A stretch of 64,000 nucleotides of DNA from assembly GCA_019203745.1 (NCBI GenBank), contig CP078104.1, positions 248,001 to 312,000 of the forward strand, given 5' to 3'. Below the pieces are notes generated by a model. That model saw only the letters and a list, made by a program, of their open reading frames with translations. It did no database searches and had not been told where the DNA came from. Below, piece by piece: positions 29,890 to 39,093 of the stretch; position 1 is the stretch's first letter; each line of letters begins with the position of its first letter. Made by a program: the position numbers and the translations under genes. This stretch comes from Chryseobacterium sp. E1 (GTDB lineage: Bacteria > Bacteroidota > Bacteroidia > Flavobacteriales > Weeksellaceae).

Positions 29890-29897
29890 CAAAACTA
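29890..29897 (-). promoter_or_regulatory. -7 box for the PhoX-like gene
   Basis: TAGTTTTG on the minus strand, exact consensus match, 25 bases before ATG 29864. Confidence 0.6.
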
Positions 29898-30214
29898 TTT
29901 TTTCAGAATCGTCCTCTGTTAATAGGATTTTAAATATAGATTCGTGAATATTAATTAATTTAAAACCTAATGTTAAGGAGATTAAGTTTGTGTTAAATGA
30001 TACGGGGTTCGAGATTCGGGTTTTGAGTAGGATGTAAAGACAATTATTGTATGTTCTAATGGGCATGTATGTTTATCATATTTGTTTATTGGTTCAAAAC
30101 AGTTATGTTCAACAAGCTAAAACAGTAAAAGAAGAGAAATTTTATTCGAAAACAAGAATATTTTAGAAGATAATTTATTTTAAAAACAAGCTTTATTCAT
30201 ATCTTTTAAACCTT

Positions 30215-30222
30215 TATATTTG
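30215..30222 (+). promoter_or_regulatory. -7 box for the XRE regulator
   Basis: TATATTTG, exact match, ends five bases before ATG 30228; the alternative ATG 30243 would leave a 20-base gap. Confidence 0.55.
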
Positions 30223-30227
30223 TTATT

Positions 30228-30637
30228 ATGATTGACACAGCTATGCAAAATAAAAAAATACATCAGGGCAGAAATATCAAACGTTTCCGTGAAATGCTGG
30301 GTATCAAACAGGAAGCCTTAGCCTTTGAATTAGGAGACGACTGGAATCAGAAGAAAATCTCTCTTTTGGAACAAAAAGAAATTGTAGAGTCTGATGTTTT
30401 GGCACAGGTAGCTCAGATTCTTAAGGTTCCGGCAGAAGCAATTGAGAATTTTGATGAAGAACAAGCGATAAACATTATTTCCAATACAGCCTCTTTTGAT
30501 AATTGTCAACAACCTGCCTTTTTAATAATCAACCCACTTTCAATCCTCTTGACAAAATGATTGAACTTTATGAGCGTATGCTGAAGCAACAGCAGGAAAT
30601 GATTGATAAGCTGGAAAAGCTGATTCAAACAAAATAA
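30228..30637 (+). CDS. XRE-family HTH regulator with C-terminal coiled coil (frameshifted)
   Basis: About 136 residues after one correction near 30530. The HTH covers residues 12-70: GRNIKRFREMLGIKQEALAF, then KKISLLEQKEIVESDVLAQVAQILKVP. The C-terminal NPTFNPLDKMIELYERML and QQEMIDKLEKLIQT form an amphipathic coiled coil, as in a group common in Bacteroidota that has one copy or more per genome. Start may be 30228 or the in-frame ATG 30243, since family members show variable N-termini. Targets unknown. A long imperfect hairpin follows. Confidence 0.88.
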
Positions 30638-30667
30638 AACAGATTGACCCGATCTGTAAAATAATTT

Positions 30668-30728
30668 CAGGCTAAATTCCGAAACCAGTGTAGACATTTA
30701 CACAAGTTTCAGAGTTTAGCCTGGTTTT
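30668..30728 (+). terminator. Long imperfect hairpin after the XRE gene
   Basis: CAGGCTAAA (30668-) pairs with TTTAGCCTG (-30723), with an inner GTGTA/TACAC stem and GTTTTATT behind it. Probable terminator. Confidence 0.65.
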
Positions 30729-30773
30729 ATTAAAAACAATATCGTACTACCTATCCCGAGTGACACATCCCGT

Positions 30774-32601
30774 CTATTTCGCTTTACTCACATCCGTAAG
30801 TGCATTCAGAAAGGCAATAATCTGTTTGATTTCTGGTTCGGTCAGGTTCAGTTTATCCGGAGCCAGCGTTTGATTTTTCATTTTTAATCCTAAGCCTTCT
30901 CCGCCGCCTTCATTGTAAAAATCGAGTACTTCTTCTAACGTATTAAACGCTCCGTTATGGAAATAAGGTTTTGTAAGGGCAATATTTCTGACCGTTACTG
31001 TTTTGAATGAATAATCATAAATCCATGATTTTTTTTTTCACCGGGCTGTTTCCTCTTCCCAAATCCTGATCCAGTTCTATAGGAGTCTGTTTGATCGATT
31101 TGGTTGTGACACCTAAAACTTCAGATTCATTTTCATTGAAAAACGGCGGTACCAATCCGGAAAAATGAGGAGCAAAATGGCAGGTAGCACAATTCGCTTT
31201 CCCCATAAACAGGTTGAATCCCTTTTTCACATCATCAGAAACATTCTTTTCATTTCTCATAAAACGGTCAAAATCACTGTCGAAAGAATACAAAGAAGCC
31301 ACATATGAGCTTAAAGCTTTGGAAAAGTTCTCCTTACTGATATTTCCGTCTTTGAACGCCTTGCGGAATGCTTTTTTATATTCGGGGTTGGTTTTCAGTT
31401 TCTTAATAATACTTTCATAGCTTGTATTAAATTCCTCTTCATTATAGATTACATGCTCTGCCTGCTGCTCAAGATAGAAAGCCCGCAGGTCATAGAAAAA
31501 TCTTTTGGCAAAAACTGCATTATATAAGGATGGTGAGTTTCGCAGCACTGTTTTCCCTTCTACATTGCTTTGCGACCTGGCTTTAAGGTCTGTAAATGCA
31601 TTTTCCTGAAGGTGACATGTGGCACAGCTCATTTTTCCGTTTCCGCTCAAATTCTGATCATAGAAAATTGATTGACCCAGATTACGGAGCTCCGGATTGT
31701 CTTCTGAAGATTTCAATAAAGTATAAAAATAGGGATCCAGAAAATCACTGCTGAAAAAATTCTTATTGCCCACATTCCATCCGGAAAACTCTTTGAGATC
31801 ATCAGGTCTTCCGTCCCATCTACCCAGTTCTTCGTACAACGGCTGTATGTATTTTTTATAAAATTCTATCCTGTCGAAAGTTTCAAAATCAGTATTTTTT
31901 GAAAGATAGCTTATCGCTTCTGTTAAAATCTGATCAGCCTTCCGGGTATCATAATTCCTGAAATAAGGATCATCATTGAGGTATTTCTGCATTCCCGAAA
32001 GTGCGTGTCCTGCTTCTTCAGAAATATTTAAAGATCCCGGAGTATCAAAGCCGGTTACTCCTAATGAATAGATCCTGATAAGCTCAATGCGTAAAGGCAA
32101 TGTTCTGTTGTTTCCTTTGCTCAAGCCGTTTTTCACTGAGCTCAGGTAGAATTTTGAATAGCTGTTGTATAAAAAATCGGTGATGGTCTTTATTTTTTCT
32201 TTTTCATCTCCTGCTTCTTCTGAAAAAATCAGTTCATCCAGGACCTGCAGACCTTCCGGTGGCAATGTATAAGCTGAGGTTCCTGCAGCCTCTATATGAA
32301 ATAACGGCGCTGCATTCAGATGGGTTTTGGTAAATTCCGGATAATGATAAGCGATGTAAAATTCAATTTCTTTGAATGAGTTTCTCGTACTGCTCAACGA
32401 TTTCCGCAATTCTTCAAGGGTAATCCTGTCTTCTGAAAACTCCCGGACATCTGATTTCAGCTTCTCAAGTTGAGTCTTAAAGTCAGAAAGCCCCTGATTA
32501 ACAAATGTATTTTCACTTTCTTTTCCTTTATAAACCGGATTGAAAGACATTACTGCAAACCCTATCAGAAGGATAACAACAAGCAGTGGATACGATCTCA
32601 T
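30774..32601 (-). CDS. Di-haem cytochrome c peroxidase with long N-terminal domain (frameshifted)
   Basis: About 608 residues after one correction in the A10 tract near 31030. An N-terminal signal/anchor (LLVVILLIGFAVMSF) precedes about 240 residues of helical sequence without Cys. The CCP/MauG core follows, with two haem sites, SCATCHLQE near 325 and NCATCHFAP near 475, and the C-terminal NIALTKPYFHNGAFNTLEEVLDFY block, of which PYFHNGAF is the hallmark. It would reduce hydrogen peroxide in the periplasm or act on an unknown partner. A second, shorter peroxidase lies at 62300. Confidence 0.92.
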
Positions 32602-32614
32602 GAATTTTTAGGCG

Positions 32615-32622
32615 CAAAAGTA
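32615..32622 (-). promoter_or_regulatory. -7 box for the first peroxidase gene
   Basis: TACTTTTG on the minus strand, exact match, 13 bases before ATG 32601. Confidence 0.55.
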
Positions 32623-32830
32623 TTCATCTGATGTTATCTCAGTTTTAATAGCAGATTAAATAATGTTTATATTTCCGGTATCATATTTTTCACTAATTTT
32701 AAACCCCGAAATCAAAATTCATTATTCTGAAAAAGCCGGTTGTTCCAAAATACCGGTAAAATAATGGTGAGGAGATATTGGGAAGGATTATTTTAATTAA
32801 ATTCAACACATCAAAAACTAAAATAGTATT

Positions 32831-33321
32831 ATGAAAACAAAGCTATTGATTGCCTTTGCTGCCAGCTTCCTTTCTATGACGGCATTTTCACAGAAGAAAA
32901 AACCGCAGCAGCAGGTACAACAGTCTGAAAAGAAACAGGAAATGGCCGTGTATGCTGAAAAAAAAAGGGAATGATTATTACCTGGTACGTCTTGAGAAAG
33001 ATAAAGCCATTCCTAATGTTTATGTTTATTCCAACGGGGTTACCAAACCTTATAAAACGTACACGGATCTTAAAGACATTGTAATGGAGTTCCCGGAATG
33101 ATGGCTTCCAACAATTCTACCAAAGAAGAACTGATTTCCGTTTTGCAAAAGACAATCATTTCTACGAAGTCACCTCACAAAGAAAAGACCCTAAAAACAT
33201 CGAAAAGACCGTAGTTACCGTATATGAAGTAATGAACGGCCAGAAAAGAATTGTAGAAGAATACAATGACATCTACGAAGTGATGGCCTCTCCTTATAAA
33301 GATGCTATTCTCATTAATTAA
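32831..33321 (+). CDS. Secreted protein of unknown function (frameshifted)
   Basis: About 163 residues when joined. A signal peptide (MKTKLLIAFAASFLSMTAFS) is followed by a Lys/Gln-rich segment (QKKKPQQQVQQSEKKQ). A small domain follows with YYLVRLEKDKAIPNVYVYSN, then FAKDNHFYEVTSQRKDPKN and YEVMNGQKRIVEEYNDIYEV. Frame breaks lie near 32967, 33103 and 33131. I do not recognise the family. The nucleoside phosphorylase follows 20 bases later on the same strand; the two may be cotranscribed. Confidence 0.7.
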
Positions 33322-33341
33322 AAAAAAAAAATATACATATT

Positions 33342-34195
33342 ATGCTAAACAAACTTGCTGCCTCAGAACTTGTTCTGAATGAAGACGGAAGTGTATACCA
33401 CTTAAATCTTTTACCTGAAGATATTGCTGACAAAATCATCCTTGTAGGTGACCCGGACAGAGTAGCAAAAGTTTCAAAATATTTTGATACGGTAGAGATC
33501 AAAAAAATAAAAGAGAATTTTACACTCATACAGGAACGCTTCGTGGTGAAAGAATCACCGTAATGTCAACCGGTATTGGTACAGAAAACATCGATATCGT
33601 AATGAACGAGCTGGATGCTTTGGTGAACATCGACCTGAAGAACAAGGAGTTCAAAACTGAGCACAAAGCCCTTGAACTTTTCCGTATGGGAACGTGTGGA
33701 AGTGTAAATCCTGATGTACAGGTAGACAATATGCTGGTTACCCAGAATGTTGTAGGATTAGACGGGCTGATGCATTTCTATCAGGATTACAACTTTGAAA
33801 ATGAGTTTTCTAAAAGCTTCCTTGAAAGATTCCCTTATGAAAGAATCAAGCCTATGCTTTATTTTTCAGACTGGGCAGAAGAAATGGGAGAATATTATAA
33901 AGATGCCAAATACCACGGAAATACGGCAACATTCCCAGGATTCTATGCGCCACAGGGAAGACAGCTTCGTTTAAAAGCAGTGGATGATCAGTTCCTTGAA
34001 ACATTGAACGACCTTGGAATAACCAATTTCGAGATGGAAACTTCTGCGATCTATGCTCTTTCCAAATTGTTGGGTCACAAAGCGATCACTGTAAATAACG
34101 TTATTGCCAACAGAAGACGTGGAGAATTCTCTGCAGATCATCATGCTTCTGAAAAGAACCTGATTACATGGGTGCTTGACAGAATTATTAAGTAA
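33342..34195 (+). CDS. Nucleoside phosphorylase, uridine-type (frameshifted)
   Basis: About 285 residues after one correction near 33513. GDPDRVAKVSKYFD near residue 36 holds the phosphate-binding Gly/Arg, STGIGTENIDIVMNEL follows, and MGTCGSVNPDV is the family core. FEMETSAIYALSKLLGH near 230 is the PNP_UDP_1 signature with the ribose-binding Glu-Met-Glu. The reading suits a uridine/purine phosphorylase that cleaves nucleosides with phosphate for base salvage in the cytoplasm. Whether uridine or inosine is preferred cannot be decided. Confidence 0.9.
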
Positions 34196-34215
34196 AAGCT
34201 AAAACACTAATTATC

Positions 34216-34622
34216 ATGCAAGAAAAAATTGAGTTTGATTTAGAAGAAAATTTCATTCAAAATCTTTTGTCAAATATTGATTCTGATGAAAACTTCTTTG
34301 AAACTTTTAATGTTTTTTTAAAACCTCAAAAATAAATAATGAGATAACTTCCATGTTGTCTTCTTATCATCAAATTGATGGTAACAGAGGTGAAGTAAGT
34401 GAATTCTCTCTTGAAGAACACTCTTTTTTTATTCATCATATGAAAATGAAATTGATGGTGGCTTTACAATTCTTTATGATGCTCACTATTATTTTGGTTG
34501 TGATGATATGAATACCTCTAATGATTATGAAATGGAAATAAAATTTAATATCAATACAAAAACTAAACTTTTACTTGTAACAGGTGAATATTTTCCCATA
34601 AGGGAACCTGATGAATATTAAT
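34216..34622 (+). CDS. Orphan protein of unknown function (frameshifted)
   Basis: About 135 residues after corrections near 34334 and 34429. It is acidic, rich in Asn, Phe and Tyr, with MQEKIEFDLEENFIQNLL at the start, FSLEEHSFFYSSYENEIDGG in the middle and LLLVTGEYFPIREPDEY at the end. No signal peptide or membrane segment. The gene is more AT-rich than its neighbours. The size, acidity and single occurrence resemble immunity-type orphan proteins, but no toxin lies beside it, so this is only a comparison. I do not recognise the family. Confidence 0.65.
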
Positions 34623-34628
34623 TATTAT

Positions 34629-34670
34629 AAAAGTTAAAAACCTACAATTAATTGTAGGTTTTTAACTTTT
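34629..34670. terminator. Perfect 21-bp inverted repeat, bidirectional terminator
   Basis: 34629-34649 and 34650-34670 are exact reverse complements (core CCTACAATT/AATTGTAGG), with no loop bases. It serves two converging genes and includes the last codons of the SDR gene. Confidence 0.88.
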
Positions 34671-35428
34671 AACATGAAAGAATCTCGGGTCAGCATACTG
34701 AAATACAAAATCCAGTTCAGTCATCATTTTTGTGGAAATTATTTTTCTGCCTTCCCGTTCTGTTTCCTCGGCAAATGGCAGACTTTTCTGGGCATGAACC
34801 ACTGCATCTTTGGATGGGTGAAGAGGAGCGCTGATATTGTAGAGTTTTCTTTCTGATCTATTTTCAATCATTTTTATGATCGCCGAACAGATATCAGTAT
34901 AATGAATATGATTAACAGGAGCATCTAAAGCAGCTATATTATAATTTTTAAGCAGTCTGTTGTCTCCCATCAAACCGGCTAATCTCAGAATATTGGTCTG
35001 TGGATATGTGTTTCTTACCATTCTTTCTCCTGAAACTTTTTCAATAGGCATATCTTCCTCTGTCAGTTCCTTCGCAACATCCGGATATACTCCGGTTGAG
35101 CTCATCAGAAACATTTGCCCTTTAAAATTCCCAATAAATGATGATAAATTCCGGATCCTGTTATACAAAGAACTTACACAGCAGCTTTTTTCTGAAACCG
35201 GAATGGTAATCATTAAAACATCAAGACTCTCAATGGCATCCCATTGCGGCAATGGTTTTTCCAATTGAAAATCCGGAAAAGAAACTACTGTTGCATTCAT
35301 ACCTCTGTCATTCAGTTCTTTTGCTTTATCCAGTGTAGTGGTTGTGGTATACAATTCATATTTACCAGACATGGCATTGGCAATTCTTTCCCCAGCCAGC
35401 CGTAGCCGATGATTCCTATTTTCTTCAT
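34662..35428 (-). CDS. NAD(P)-binding protein, atypical SDR (YeeZ-like, frameshifted)
   Basis: About 256 residues. The proper start is ATG 35428 (MKKIGIIGYGWLGERIANAM), giving the dinucleotide loop GYGWLG; a missing base near 35393 hides it. Later blocks are VLMITIPVSEK, MFLMSSTGVYPDVAKEL with the YxxxK-like segment changed, RLAGLMGDNRLL and NHIHYTDICSAII. The pattern is that of extended or atypical short-chain dehydrogenases such as YeeZ, which are often not catalytically complete. Substrate unknown. The last codons lie within the shared terminator. Confidence 0.82.
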
Positions 35429-35558
35429 ATCCCAAAAATAATGATATTAACGATATGTATTTCAAAAATAAACAGGATGAACGCTGTAAGGAAAATAAAA
35501 GGACTTCCCAAAGGAAGCCCTAACACCATATCAACTATAATAAAACTTATTATCTCAA

Positions 35559-36831
35559 TTAAAATTCATTGATCATCACATAAAAATGTCCTGAATATAA
35601 ACTATCTGCACTTCCTGATATATTGGTAAGATTAATCGCAATCCTGGACGTTGAAATAAGCCTTGGATTTGAAATTGAAAAGGAAGAATTTCCTGCAAAA
35701 TCCCCGGCAGGAGAAACTGTTACTACAGCTCTTGTAGACCCGGGCTGCATGGCTGCCGGAACCGTAATCTCAACGGTTGTAGATTTTCCTGGCGGCATAT
35801 TATGGATAGAAACTCCGGGCCATACCTCGAAAGTGATCTGGTTTTTCTGCACAGTACCCTTTTCTCCCAGTTTATATTGCCCGTTCACATCCAGTTTTGC
35901 AGACATATTCGGAGCCCCCGTGCCAATACCTACATTTACATCATTATTCCCCAGCACAATGGTATTGGCCTGTGAGGTCGTTGCTCCATATCCTATCGCT
36001 GTCGAATATTGCCCCGAAGCATTAGCTCCCGAACCTATTGCAGTTGAGTTTTGACTGTTGGTAACAGCATTATATCCTAAAGCGGTCTCATTATTTGTAT
36101 TGGTTTTCGCATTATATCCCAGCGCTATCGACTGAAAACCTGTTGCCGAAGCATGGTTCCCGATGGCAGTAGATTCATTATTGCCTGTTTGTGCATTATA
36201 TCCTATGGCTGTTGATTTGAACCCACCGGCTGTAGATTTATTTCCTATTGCCAATGCATCATTGGCTGAAACGGCTGCTGCACTACCAATTGATATGCCC
36301 TGAAATGCAGAACTTGAACTTCCGATGGCAATTCCATTCTGTCCTGCATCTGCCCCGAGCCCCAAGCTTACAGAATTATCAGCTCCCAATCTGCCGGCTG
36401 TTGAAGAATTCACTTTAAAAACGAGATCATCCGTGTTTTTGTTCCTAATGACAGATTGGTATTGACACCTCCATAGTTTCCCACGTTGGTACCGGTAACA
36501 TTCCAGCTTTCACCATCACCTTTAGTGGTTTCAGCGGTATTGGATAAGAGTTTATTCCATTTTGAATGATACCAGTAGTAAAATCCCGCTTCTGCAAAGC
36601 CCCATTACCATTATTCCATACGATCAGCCCGTCTGCCGGAGCAGGTACCGTAACATTATCCGTAGTTGAGGTCAAAGCAATGCTGGGTAATAATATTCCT
36701 TTATCTTTTGCACTGATATGCAACATAGCTGAGTGATCAGGATTTGGCAACCCGATCCCCACCTGAGCATGTAAAGCAAAACTAAACAGCAGAGAAAGAA
36801 GGCTTAACCAAAATTTACAATTTTTTTGCAT
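35559..36831 (-). CDS. Secreted YadA-head repeat protein (frameshifted)
   Basis: About 423 residues from ATG 36831; the in-frame TTG at 36834 is not preferred. Signal peptide KFWLSLLSLLFSFALHA. The region 20-115 reads QVGIGLPNPDHSAMLHISAKDKG, shown here as VGIGLPNPDHSAML, typical of Bacteroidota tail-fibre-like proteins. From about 140 come some eleven YadA head units of 14 residues, such as STAIGYNAQTGNNE, NETALGYNAVTNSQ and STAIGSGANASGQ. The C-terminal 100 residues form a separate domain (ISTSRIAINLTN, HFYVMINEF). No trimeric anchor barrel is seen. Breaks lie near 36540 and 36440. Likely a surface or secreted adhesin-like trimer. Confidence 0.85.
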
Positions 36832-36851
36832 CAACTATGTTTTTGAGGATG

Positions 36852-36859
36852 CAAATATA
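36852..36859 (-). promoter_or_regulatory. -7 box for the YadA-head gene
   Basis: TATATTTG on the minus strand, exact match, 20 bases before ATG 36831. Confidence 0.6.
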
Positions 36860-37084
36860 CATATTTTTAATAAATCAATGATATTTTTACTGATTCAATA
36901 ATTAAAAACACTTAAGAGTGAGTAATCATACATTTACTCACCAATAATTGAAAATTGTTTAATTTCCAACACATTATAAAACTTAGCATTCATAACTATT
37001 AAGAAAAAAATGGCTTAAAGTGATTAACACCAAATTTAATTATCATTAAAAAAATCACTTAAAAATGATTAATATTTAAATTCA

Positions 37085-37642
37085 TTATATTCTTGTAAAA
37101 CAGTTTTCAATATGATCATTCACCATGCCCGTAGCCTGCATATGAGCATAAACAACGGTAGATCCCATAAACTTAAATCCTCTCTTCTTCAAATCTTTGG
37201 AAATAGTATCGGAAATTTCTGTAGTGGCGGGAACATCAGCCAAAGATTCAGGAACCCTGTCAAGAGGTTTTCCGTCTACAAATCCCCATATGTATTGGGA
37301 AAAGCTTCCAAATTCAGTCTGAACTTCCATGAATTTTTGGGCATTGGTAACGGCAGCCAGTATTTTAAGCCTGTTCCTGATGATACCCGGATCATTCATC
37401 AGTTCTTCTATTTTCTGATCAGAATAAGCAGCCATTTTATGATAATCAAAGTTGTCAAAAGCTTTTCTGAAGTTTTCTCTTTTAGACAGGATTGTATACC
37501 AGCTCAGTCCGGCCTGAAAACTTTCCAGAATAAGAAATTCAAATATTGTTTCATCATCATATACAGGTCTTCCCCACTCTTCATCATGGTATTTTCTGTA
37601 CAGATCATCTTTTTCGCACCATCCGCAACGTATTTTTTCCAT
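37085..37642 (-). CDS. tag: 3-methyladenine DNA glycosylase I
   Basis: Intact, 185 residues from ATG 37642 (MEKIRCGWCEKDD); the earlier ATG at 37651 adds only three residues. RKYHDEEWGRPV carries the conserved His, FEFLILESFQAGLSWYTIL is the catalytic-site helix with Glu and Trp, shown here as LESFQAGLSW. DPGIIRNRLKI is the helix-hairpin-helix part. GMVNDHIENC at the end provides the His and Cys of the zinc snap. It removes 3-methyladenine from alkylated DNA in base-excision repair. One of the few unbroken genes here. Confidence 0.96.
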   Translation of the reverse strand: MEKIRCGWCEKDDLYRKYHDEEWGRPVYDDETIFEFLILESFQAGLSWYTILSKRENFRKAFDNFDYHKMAAYSDQKIEELMNDPGIIRNRLKILAAVTNAQKFMEVQTEFGSFSQYIWGFVDGKPLDRVPESLADVPATTEISDTISKDLKKRGFKFMGSTVVYAHMQATGMVNDHIENCFTRI

Positions 37643-37780
37643 AATTATCAATTTTTACAGGATAAATTTAATACTGATTTAGAAAAGTATAACAAAAGAT
37701 TATGAAAAGTTTAACAGAATCAACTGATTTTAGGAATGGTTATTGTTTATTTACGGTTACCAAACCAAATTTATACTATT

Positions 37781-38080
37781 ATGAATAATTCAGATTACAA
37801 CAAAGCGGAAAATGCAGTGAATAATGTAGAAAATTCTTTACAGAATGCAACGGATAACGCCAAATGGAAAATCAATGAACTGGCAGACAAAGCCAAGGCT
37901 TATATTAATGAAAAACGTAATAACGATGAGGAAGCTAATCAGGAAGACTGGTTTGACAGGGTAAAAGCTAATGTATCTGATGCCTGGGAAGACATCAAAG
38001 ATAAGGCAGATGAGGCTTGGGAAAAAACTAAGGATGCAGCGGAAGATGTAAAAGCAGAATGGAACAAGAAAACCAATTAA
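37781..38080 (+). CDS. Small charged amphipathic-helix protein (LEA/CsbD-like)
   Basis: 99 residues from ATG 37781. No signal peptide. The sequence is almost entirely charged helical: KAENAVNNVENSLQNATDNA, KWKINELADKAKAYINEK and repeats of about 11 residues such as DAWEDIKDKAD and EAWEKTKDAAE. These 11-residue units recall plant LEA group 3 and bacterial YtxH/CsbD stress proteins, which protect proteins on drying or stress. The upstream in-frame ATG at 37736 is less likely because the helical pattern begins only after 37781. Specific family membership is uncertain. A terminator follows. Confidence 0.75.
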   Translation: MNNSDYNKAENAVNNVENSLQNATDNAKWKINELADKAKAYINEKRNNDEEANQEDWFDRVKANVSDAWEDIKDKADEAWEKTKDAAEDVKAEWNKKTN

Positions 38081-38107
38081 AATTTCAGTCATATAAATAT
38101 TTTCAAG

Positions 38108-38146
38108 AAAATGGAGTCTTAAAATTGATAAGGCTCCATTTTTTAT
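38108..38146 (+). terminator. Terminator after the LEA-like gene
   Basis: AAAATGGAGTCTT (38108-38120) pairs with AAGGCTCCATTTT (38130-38142), one G-T wobble, followed by T residues. Confidence 0.85.
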
Positions 38147-38169
38147 TATGTCATAACCACAATTATTGC

Positions 38170-38177
38170 TACATTTG
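38170..38177 (+). promoter_or_regulatory. -7 box for fabI
   Basis: TACATTTG, exact match, 24 bases before ATG 38202. Confidence 0.6.
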
Positions 38178-38201
38178 TATTATAATAAACATTAAAAAAT
38201 T

Positions 38202-39010
38202 ATGTCATACGGTTTACTTAAAGGCAAAAAGGGAATTATTTTTGGAGCCCTTAATGAACAATCTATCGCATGGAAAGTTGCTGAAAGATGCCATGAGGAA
38301 GGTGCTGAATTTATCTTATCAAATGCTCCTATTGCTTTGAGAATGGGAGAACTTAATGGTTTAGCAGAAAAAACAGGTTCTGAAGTGATAGGTGCTGATG
38401 CTACTTCTGTAGAAGATCTTGAAAAACTTTTTGATGCCGCTGTTGCAAAATTTGGAAAAATCGACTTTATCCTTCATTCTATCGGAATGTCTATCAATGT
38501 AAGAAAAGGAAAGCATTATACAGAAATGAATTACGATTGGTTGGAGAAAGGCTGGGATATTTCCGCTGTTTCTTTCCATAAAGTAATGCGTGTAGCCTGG
38601 GAAAAAGACTGTATGAACGAATGGGGAAGTATTTTGGCCCTTACTTATATTGCTGCTCAGAGAACATTCCCTGATTATAATGATATGTCTGATAATAAAG
38701 CGTATCTGGAAAGTATTGCAAGAACTTTCGGAAACTATTGGGGTGAAAGAAAAGTACGTGTAAATACGGTTTCTCAGTCTCCAACAATGACTACTGCGGG
38801 TAGCGGTGTGAAAGGTTTCGGAGGGTTCCTTGGGTATGCAGAAGATATGTCTCCGCTAGGAAACGCTACAGCTCTTGAATGTGCAGACTACTGTGTAACT
38901 TTATTCTCTGATCTTACTAAAAAGTAACAATGCAGAACCTTTTCCATGATGGAGGTTTCAGCAGTTCAGGAGTTACTCAGAAAGTAATCAGTAAATATGA
39001 TGCTGAATAA
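38202..39010 (+). CDS. fabI: Enoyl-ACP reductase [NADH] (frameshifted end)
   Basis: About 270 residues after one correction in the A run near 38922. LKGKKGIIFGALNEQSIAWKVAERC, shown here as IIFGALNEQSIAW, is the FabI nucleotide loop. DFILHSIGMS follows, then the catalytic Tyr-x6-Lys in YNDMSDNKAYLE and VRVNTVSQSPTMTTAG. The end reads LFHDGGFSSSGVTQKVI. The enzyme does the last reduction of each fatty-acid elongation round. The uncorrected stop at 38927 cuts off the conserved tail. Triclosan sensitivity would be expected of a FabI, but that is family knowledge. Confidence 0.95.
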
Positions 39011-39061
39011 AAATCATTCATAAAAAACAACGGACTGCAAAGTTTCGTTTAAAATAAATAG

Positions 39062-39091
39062 AAAACCCATGATCAGTTGTCATGGGTTTTT
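39062..39091. terminator. Bidirectional terminator between fabI and terpene synthase
   Basis: AAAACCCATGA (39062-39072) pairs with TCATGGGTTTT (39080-39090), with T-rich tracts on both sides. Confidence 0.9.
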
Positions 39092-39093
39092 GA

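Noticed and set aside
31015..31040. A10 slippery run at the end of the first peroxidase, possible programmed frameshift
   Set aside because: One base corrects it, and the same kind of break occurs in dozens of genes that are never recoded.
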